A stretch of 10,424 nucleotides of DNA from an uncultured Bacilli bacterium (lineage in GTDB: Bacteria > Bacillota_I > Bacilli_A > RF39 > UBA660): contig CANPWK010000034.1 in NCBI GenBank assembly GCA_947584105.1, positions 1 through 10,424 of the forward strand, given 5' to 3'. The notes beneath the pieces are model-generated. The model made no database searches. It saw nothing but the letters and a program-made list of their open reading frames with translations, and was not told the origin of the DNA. Below, piece by piece: positions 6,917 to 10,424 of the stretch. Both the position numbers and the translations under genes were made by a program. Numbering within the stretch: the stretch's first letter is position 1; every line of letters starts with the position of its first letter.

Positions 6917-7392
6917 TTATTGTATTGTAGAATTTATCATTGCACCAGCTACTATAGAATGTAAATAATTAATAATACTTTGAGCCATTTTCACACTTTT
7001 AGCAATATCAGTATCCTTCATTTCTTTTAAAATATTATTTAATTTTTCACGTTCGTATTTATTAAAAATATTCTTTAAAAATTTAGTTGAATTAAGTAAG
7101 GAAGCTAATAAAATTATTTTTTAATTTAAATTTTTTTCTAGAAGTTCTAACCTTATTTCTTCAGTAATCTCGTTAAATTTATCATCTAACATTTGATTTT
7201 CTAATAAATTGATAATGCTTTTTAATTTTTTAAAGAAATATAACAAACAGATTTCAATATAGCTTTTAAAGGTATTTCATCTTTCTTCATATCTTTGATA
7301 ATTTCACATAATTTTCTATTATAACTTATTTTAGGAATTTTATCTTTTAATATAAACAAAGTATATTTTTCAGTTATATTTACATTATTCAT
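6917..7392 (-). pseudogene. Decayed gene, possibly GOLPH3/GPP34-like family
   Basis: Reading the minus strand from ATG 7392 gives about 55 codons (MNNVNITEKYTLFILKDKIP...) ending in a stop. After a frameshift in the poly-A stretch near 7222-7232, the reading continues KLKSIINLLENQMLDD...ELLEKNLN to a TAA at 7121-7123. The same frame resumes beyond that stop (KIILLASLLNSTKFLKNIF, KYEREKLNNILKEMKDTD) to a TAA at 6917, just before the terminator. One frameshift plus one internal stop separates three pieces that look like one protein. The opening 'TEKY.LF.LK' and the tail 'LLNSTKFLKNIFNKYEREKL' resemble my recollection of GPP34-like proteins in clostridia, but the total of about 158 codons is shorter than those, so internal loss is likely. 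Family call is weak; decay is well supported. No strong ribosome site precedes the ATG. Confidence 0.55.
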
Positions 7393-7468
7393 AAAATTGA
7401 GTCTTCAATATTTTTTATTTAATTAATTTATACTTGCATCATAAATTTTAGCGTTGTCAATATTTGAT

Positions 7469-8686
7469 TTAGATAGTAAAATTACCATTTTCAAATATTA
7501 CTATATCTCCATTAATTGTTTTAGCTTCTATTTTTAAATCATTGGTACCAATCATAAAATCAACATGAGTATCTGATATATTAGAACCATGATTTAATAA
7601 TTCTTCATTTGACATTTGAGGCCCATTTTTTAAACAAGTAGGATAAGCTCTTCCTAAAGCCAAATGGCATGATGCATTTTCATCAAATAATGTCGTTCCA
7701 AATACTAATTTAGTATTTGATATTGGTGAATTATAATTAACTAAAGCAACTTCTCCTAAATAACAAGAATTACTATCACTTTCAATGATATTTTTTAAAA
7801 TTTCATACCCCTTTTCTGCTCCATAGTCAACTACTTTACCTTCTTTAAAAACAATATAAAATTTATCAATTAAACCTCCACCATAGATAAGAGGTTTAGC
7901 ACTATAAACAATTCCTTCAGTTTTTCGATAATCAGGAGTGGTAAATACTTCATAACTAGGCATATTACAAATTCTATATTTTTCATCTTTACCACCAACA
8001 ATACACCAAATAGCCCCATCTGGCAGTTCAATATATAAGTCTGTGCCGAGATTATTAGTATAATGTAATTTTTTAATTTGCAAATTATTTAATTTATCGG
8101 ATCTAATTTGAGCTTCACTTATATAATTATTCCAACTTTCAATAGGATTTGGAGTATCAACCATACACATTTTTAAAATAACTCTAAATAATTTATCATA
8201 AGAATCATCATCTTTAAATAAATAATCAGCCCATATTTGATTTGGAAGTGCAGCTATACACCAAGGTATTTTATGTTCTGATTCTAAATTTCGAAATATA
8301 TTTCTAGTATTATTGCTAAATAATTTAGCTTGAGCTAACTTATTTGAATCAATGTCATTCATTAAATTAGGAAAATAAGTTTCAAACATTAAAAAGCTTG
8401 CATTCTTCTTAGCGTATGTATTCCATTTAGTTTTATCGAAATAAGGATCTTGTTTTATTTCTGATATAGATAATGTTTTAAGTTTATCATGCATTAAAAA
8501 GGCATCTTCTTCTTCTAAAACGATTTCACTAATTTGCATTCTTTTAGCATATTGAATAACTTTATCTATAAAATTTTTATTTACTTTATCATAACTAATA
8601 AATAATATTTTACTGTCTGAAAAAGATAAACATCTCTTTAACAATAATTCAATATATTTCTCTTCTAATAAATTTATATCTTCCAT
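7469..8686 (-). CDS. M29-family metallo-aminopeptidase (AmpS/PepS/thermophilic aminopeptidase type)
   Basis: A 405-residue cytosolic aminopeptidase that would release N-terminal residues from peptides using a two-metal site. Family landmarks are visible: E246 in MPSYEVFTTPD, E312 in GEVALV, E336 and H341 in LFDENASCHLALGRAYP, and H374/D376 in SDTHVDFMIGT; these correspond to the metal ligands and catalytic Glu of M29 enzymes. The N-terminal 200 residues form the family's less conserved dimer/gate region. Length fits the usual ~410. I chose ATG 8686 because GGGGAG lies just upstream (8691-8696); an upstream start would add 20 residues read through the tRNA terminator hairpin. The gene begins right after the tRNA-Ser terminator, with no clear promoter in the 30-nt gap, so it may depend on read-through or a weak AT-rich promoter there. 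Confidence 0.93.
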   Translation of the reverse strand: MEDINLLEEKYIELLLKRCLSFSDSKILFISYDKVNKNFIDKVIQYAKRMQISEIVLEEEDAFLMHDKLKTLSISEIKQDPYFDKTKWNTYAKKNASFLMFETYFPNLMNDIDSNKLAQAKLFSNNTRNIFRNLESEHKIPWCIAALPNQIWADYLFKDDDSYDKLFRVILKMCMVDTPNPIESWNNYISEAQIRSDKLNNLQIKKLHYTNNLGTDLYIELPDGAIWCIVGGKDEKYRICNMPSYEVFTTPDYRKTEGIVYSAKPLIYGGGLIDKFYIVFKEGKVVDYGAEKGYEILKNIIESDSNSCYLGEVALVNYNSPISNTKLVFGTTLFDENASCHLALGRAYPTCLKNGPQMSNEELLNHGSNISDTHVDFMIGTNDLKIEAKTINGDIVIFENGNFTI

Positions 8687-8715
8687 ATTATCTCCCCGTA
8701 TTAAAAATATATAAA

Positions 8716-8737
8716 TAAAAACCGTTGTTAAACGGTT
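8716..8737 (-). terminator. Terminator of tRNA-Ser
   Basis: On the minus strand AACCGTT, loop TAAC and AACGGTT form a perfect 7-bp stem followed by TTTTT. It stands 12 nt past the CCA end of the tRNA and 30 nt before the M29 aminopeptidase start. Confidence 0.8.
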
Positions 8738-8748
8738 AATAATCATAA

Positions 8749-8839
8749 TGGCGGAGCAGGAGAGATTTGAACTCTCGCACCAGTTACCCGGTCTACACCC
8801 TTAGCAGGGGCGCCTCTTCAGCCTCTTGAGTACTACTCC
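8749..8839 (-). tRNA. trnS: tRNA-Ser (anticodon GCU)
   Basis: The minus strand folds as a type II tRNA: acceptor GGAGTAG/CTGCTCC, D stem CTC/GAG, anticodon stem CGCCC/GGGTG around loop CTGCTAA with anticodon GCT (plus-strand AGC at 8803-8805), long variable arm ACCGG-GTAA-CTGGT, and T arm GAGAG-TTCAAAT-CTCTC. The discriminator is G and the CCA tail is encoded (8749-8751). The long variable arm and G discriminator are serine identity elements. It reads AGC/AGU codons. It has its own promoter and terminator. Confidence 0.97.
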
Positions 8840-8854
8840 GTTCCGACATAAATG

Positions 8855-8883
8855 ATTATAACACATTTATCACTTATTATCAA
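8855..8883 (-). promoter_or_regulatory. Strong sigma-A promoter of tRNA-Ser
   Basis: On the minus strand TTGATA (8878-8883), 17 bp, TATAAT (8855-8860), with an extended TGT before the -10. It begins 22 nt after the sigma-factor gene stop. Initiation near 8848 leaves about nine bases before the mature tRNA. Confidence 0.8.
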
Positions 8884-8905
8884 TAAGATTTTTTAAATTT
8901 TACTA

Positions 8906-9556
8906 TTAAACATTAATTTTACTTTTTAATTTTTGTAATATCTTTTTTTCTTGCCTAGAAACTTGAACTTGTGTCATATTCATTATATTTGATGTTTCTG
9001 TTTGAGTTAAATCATTTATATAACGATTTTTAATTAATTCTTGTTCTTGTAAATTTAATTTTTTTAAATTATCCTTAAGCATAATTAAATCATCTATATT
9101 ATCACTATAACCAATAACCTCTTGTAAAGTAAAATTTCCTTCTTCATTTACTGGTTCATCGATGCTTTTAATAACATTTGTACTATTAATAGCTTCGTTA
9201 ACTAGATATTCATCTATTTCTAAATAGTTAGCTATCTCTGTTAAAGATGGATTACGCATTAATTTTTGACTTAATAAAATATAGGCTTTTTCTATCATTA
9301 AATTTATTTTATTTATTTGTCTACTAATTTTAATACCTTTATCTTCCCTAACTAATTTGCGCATCTCTCCTAATATATATGGATATGCATATGTTGAAAA
9401 TTTACAACCTTGATTTATATTAAAATTGCGATATGCATTAATAATCCCCATATAACCAGCTTGATATAAATCTTCTTTATTCTTATAATTTTTAAAATAA
9501 TTAGCAATAGAATATACCAAATTTTGATTATTAAAAATTGCTTCCTCTAAATTCAA
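8906..9556 (-). CDS. sigF: SigF-like sporulation RNA polymerase sigma factor (sigma-70 group 3)
   Basis: A 216-residue sigma factor. Region 2 lies at about 11-70 (NLVYSIANYF, EDLYQAGYMGIINAYRNF, KFSTYAYPYILGEMRK), region 3 at about 76-130 (ISRQINKI...NPSLTEIANYLEI), and region 4 at about 160-212 (LNLQEQELIKNRY, TQVQVSRQEKKIL). The region 4 ending closely matches Bacillus sigma-F (SQVQVSRLEKKIL) as I recall it, better than sigma-G. In Bacillus, sigma-F directs forespore transcription and is held by SpoIIAB until SpoIIAA frees it. It is about 40 residues shorter than Bacillus sigma-F, missing the N-terminal extension before region 2. The start is TTG 9556, with AAAGGGTGAT formed by the last codons of the STAS gene, whose stop lies four bases upstream, so translation is coupled. 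Sigma-F versus another SigB/F/G member is likely but not certain. Confidence 0.85.
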   Translation of the reverse strand: MNLEEAIFNNQNLVYSIANYFKNYKNKEDLYQAGYMGIINAYRNFNINQGCKFSTYAYPYILGEMRKLVREDKGIKISRQINKINLMIEKAYILLSQKLMRNPSLTEIANYLEIDEYLVNEAINSTNVIKSIDEPVNEEGNFTLQEVIGYSDNIDDLIMLKDNLKKLNLQEQELIKNRYINDLTQTETSNIMNMTQVQVSRQEKKILQKLKSKINV

Positions 9557-9560
9557 AATA

Positions 9561-9902
9561 TCACCCTTTCAACACTTTCATAGCACATAATTCACTAGAT
9601 ATTTCATATATATACTTTAATAGATGCGTGTTTTTTACAATATCTTTTATTTGATCATTAATTCCACAAATAAAAACTCGGCCATTATTTCTTTTAGATA
9701 ACTCATAATTATAAAGCAAGCTATGAATTCCTTTATAATCTAATTTCGATAACTTGGAAACATTAAAAACAATATTTCTAATACCGTTATTACTAACTAT
9801 AAATGTAACTTTTTTATTTAATTTATTAACAGTTTTCTTTGTTAAAATCCCTTTTAGTCGAACAAATAAAATGCCATTCCGATACTCGATATTAATTCTC
9901 AA
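9561..9902 (-). CDS. spoIIAA: SpoIIAA-like STAS anti-anti-sigma factor lacking the phosphorylated serine
   Basis: A 113-residue single STAS domain, close to the 117 of Bacillus SpoIIAA. The strand-helix layout matches (RINIEYRNGILFVRLKGILT, then NIVFNVSKLSKLDYKGI, then RVFICGIN). In SpoIIAA the motif is D-S-S-G, with Ser58 phosphorylated by SpoIIAB; here the aligned residues are D55-Y56-K57-G58, so neither Ser is present. The start is TTG 9902: GAGGTG lies five bases upstream, and the protein then begins exactly where STAS domains do. A further TTG at 9959 adds 19 residues but lacks a ribosome site. The sigma gene follows four bases after the stop; no spoIIAB lies between. Expected partners are unclear: it may still bind an anti-sigma factor encoded elsewhere, or act by a kinase-independent route. 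Confidence 0.85.
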   Translation of the reverse strand: MRINIEYRNGILFVRLKGILTKKTVNKLNKKVTFIVSNNGIRNIVFNVSKLSKLDYKGIHSLLYNYELSKRNNGRVFICGINDQIKDIVKNTHLLKYIYEISSELCAMKVLKG

Positions 9903-9950
9903 GATATCACCTCTATTTAATTTAGCACATTTATTTTTACTTTTATACAA

Positions 9951-9976
9951 ATTCGACAAAATTAGAATTTTTCTTC
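9951..9976 (-). promoter_or_regulatory. Possible SigH-like promoter of the STAS-sigma operon
   Basis: On the minus strand GAAGAAAAA (9968-9976), a 10-bp spacer and GTCGAAT (9951-9957) resemble the Bacillus SigH consensus (RnAGGAwww, about 11-12 bp, RnnGAAT), with one mismatch in the -35 and a slightly short spacer. spoIIA of Bacillus is SigH-driven, so the context fits. An alternative sigma-A -10 (TATAAA at 9943-9948) lacks a good -35. Confidence 0.35.
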
Positions 9977-9980
9977 ACAC

Positions 9981-10007
9981 AAAAAAATGTAGTAAGCTAC
10001 ATTTTTT
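9981..10007. terminator. Bidirectional terminator after the 89-residue gene
   Basis: AAAAAATGTAG (9982-9992) and CTACATTTTTT (9997-10007) form an 11-bp stem with loop TAAG and flanking A/T runs. It touches the stop codon of the small gene upstream and ends its transcript before the STAS operon promoter. Confidence 0.8.
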
Positions 10008-10276
10008 CATTTAAGATTTTTTATTTGCAAATATTCCATAATTTGAATTTTATTTTCTTTTCTAAATTCTTTTATAAAGTCTTTTTTTAAATCACTAATT
10101 TTATTTTCCAAAATTTTTTGATAATTTTGTAAAGTATGATAATGTATTGTATTCTTATAAGAATTCATTTGTTTTTCTACTAATATAAGTTCCTTTTTAG
10201 TATTATTAATTTTTTTTAATATATAAGTCATTTGCCCTGTCAATATAAATTTTATGTTTTCCAATTTATTAGACAT
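10007..10276 (-). CDS. Small Lys/Asn-rich helical protein of unknown function
   Basis: The 89-residue protein is not one I recognise. It is highly charged (many Lys, Glu, Asn), without membrane segment, Cys pair or signal peptide, and residues about 15-80 read as amphipathic helix with heptad-like Ile/Leu spacing (ILKKINNTKKELILVEKQM; LQNYQKILENKISDL), suggesting a coiled coil or helical hairpin. It is a real gene: ATG 10276 has GGAGG at 10281-10285, a good promoter (TTGACT, 17 bp, TAAAAT) lies upstream, and a clean terminator starts at its stop. It sits just upstream of the STAS-sigma operon on the same strand but is transcriptionally separate. It shows no GHKL ATPase motif, so it is not a SpoIIAB homologue. 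Confidence 0.75.
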   Translation of the reverse strand: MSNKLENIKFILTGQMTYILKKINNTKKELILVEKQMNSYKNTIHYHTLQNYQKILENKISDLKKDFIKEFRKENKIQIMEYLQIKNLK

Positions 10277-10315
10277 ATTTCCTCCGTTCTGACTTATCTT
10301 CTTTTCTACAAGTTA

Positions 10316-10344
10316 ATTTTATAATAGTTAAATATTTTAGTCAA
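10316..10344 (-). promoter_or_regulatory. Sigma-A promoter of the 89-residue gene
   Basis: On the minus strand TTGACT (10339-10344) is followed after 17 bp by TAAAAT (10316-10321); a TATAAA overlaps it two bases away. Initiation near 10309 gives a leader of about 33 bases with a GGAGG ribosome site. Confidence 0.65.
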
Positions 10345-10345
10345 T

Positions 10346-10371
10346 AAAAAAATAGTAAATTTACTATTTTT
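10346..10371. terminator. Palindromic terminator at the end of the right-edge gene
   Basis: A perfect 24-bp palindrome, AAAAATAGTAAA followed by its complement, spans 10348-10371. The stop codon of the partial right-edge gene (10364-10366) lies inside it, and the A-run on the left gives a U-tract on the minus-strand transcript. Confidence 0.65.
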
Positions 10372-10424
10372 CTAAATATTTTTCTATTAAATTAAAGTCG
10401 CTTGTCTTTAAATTAGTTTTAGAT
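10364..10424 (-). CDS. C-terminal end of an unidentified protein, runs off the window
   Basis: The last 19 full codons read SKTNLKTSDFNLIEKYLEK, then TAG, inside a terminator palindrome. Gene-like composition, the stop coinciding with a terminator and the shared strand support a real gene end. Too short to identify. Confidence 0.5.
   Translation of the reverse strand, partial: SKTNLKTSDFNLIEKYLEK

Noticed and set aside
7404..7465. Direct repeat TCAATATTT flanking the gap between the M29 gene and the decayed gene, considered as a target-site duplication
   Set aside because: Nine AT-rich bases can recur by chance, and no mobile element or inverted repeats lie between the copies.
9754..10014. 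Plus-strand open frame of 86 codons opposite the STAS gene
   Set aside because: It is antisense to a recognisable STAS domain, spans the terminator and has no ribosome site.

Overview
The window is AT-rich DNA of a low-GC Bacillota. TGG encodes Trp, and TGA serves as a stop in the STAS gene and in the 89-residue gene, so the standard bacterial code applies and this is not a code-4 mollicute. Shine-Dalgarno sites of the form GAGGTGAT or AGGAGG, a SigF-type sporulation sigma factor and a BclA-like collagen protein point to a spore-former or a descendant of one. An uncultured gut Bacilli or Erysipelotrichia-like lineage is my best guess, from gene content only.

Left edge (1-1260). The window opens inside the N-terminal 110 codons of an IS1634-type transposase on the minus strand. 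A short non-coding stretch with a hairpin follows, then the only plus-strand gene of note, yqeK (HD-domain dinucleotide polyphosphate hydrolase). A long AT hairpin separates it from the convergent mutM.

Envelope and repair block (1269-5199, minus strand). Transcription order is a PAP2 phosphatase fused to a DgkA-type lipid kinase, an OmpR-type response regulator, a histidine kinase overlapping it by 14 nt, and mutM. The fusion joins a phosphatase and a kinase that plausibly act on the same undecaprenyl or diacylglycerol pool.

Surface/spore block (5290-7470). A 498-residue collagen-like protein has three Gly-X-Y stretches broken by two copies of a ~45-residue globular module and ends in a C1q/BclA-like head. 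It has a perfect AGGAGG ribosome site and a SigE-like promoter, consistent with mother-cell expression. Upstream lies a decayed gene with one frameshift and one internal stop, possibly of the GOLPH3 (GPP34) family.

Right block (7469-10424, minus strand). This holds an M29 aminopeptidase, tRNA-Ser(GCU) with its own promoter and terminator, and a two-gene operon of a SpoIIAA-like STAS protein and a SigF-like sigma factor. The anti-sigma kinase gene spoIIAB, which normally lies between these two, is absent, and the STAS protein has Tyr where SpoIIAA has its phosphorylated Ser. This rewired sigma-F module is the most interesting item. A small coiled-coil protein of unknown function and the last codons of another gene complete the window.

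Many genes have candidate promoters very close to their ribosome sites, implying short leaders, and three regulatory genes start with TTG.
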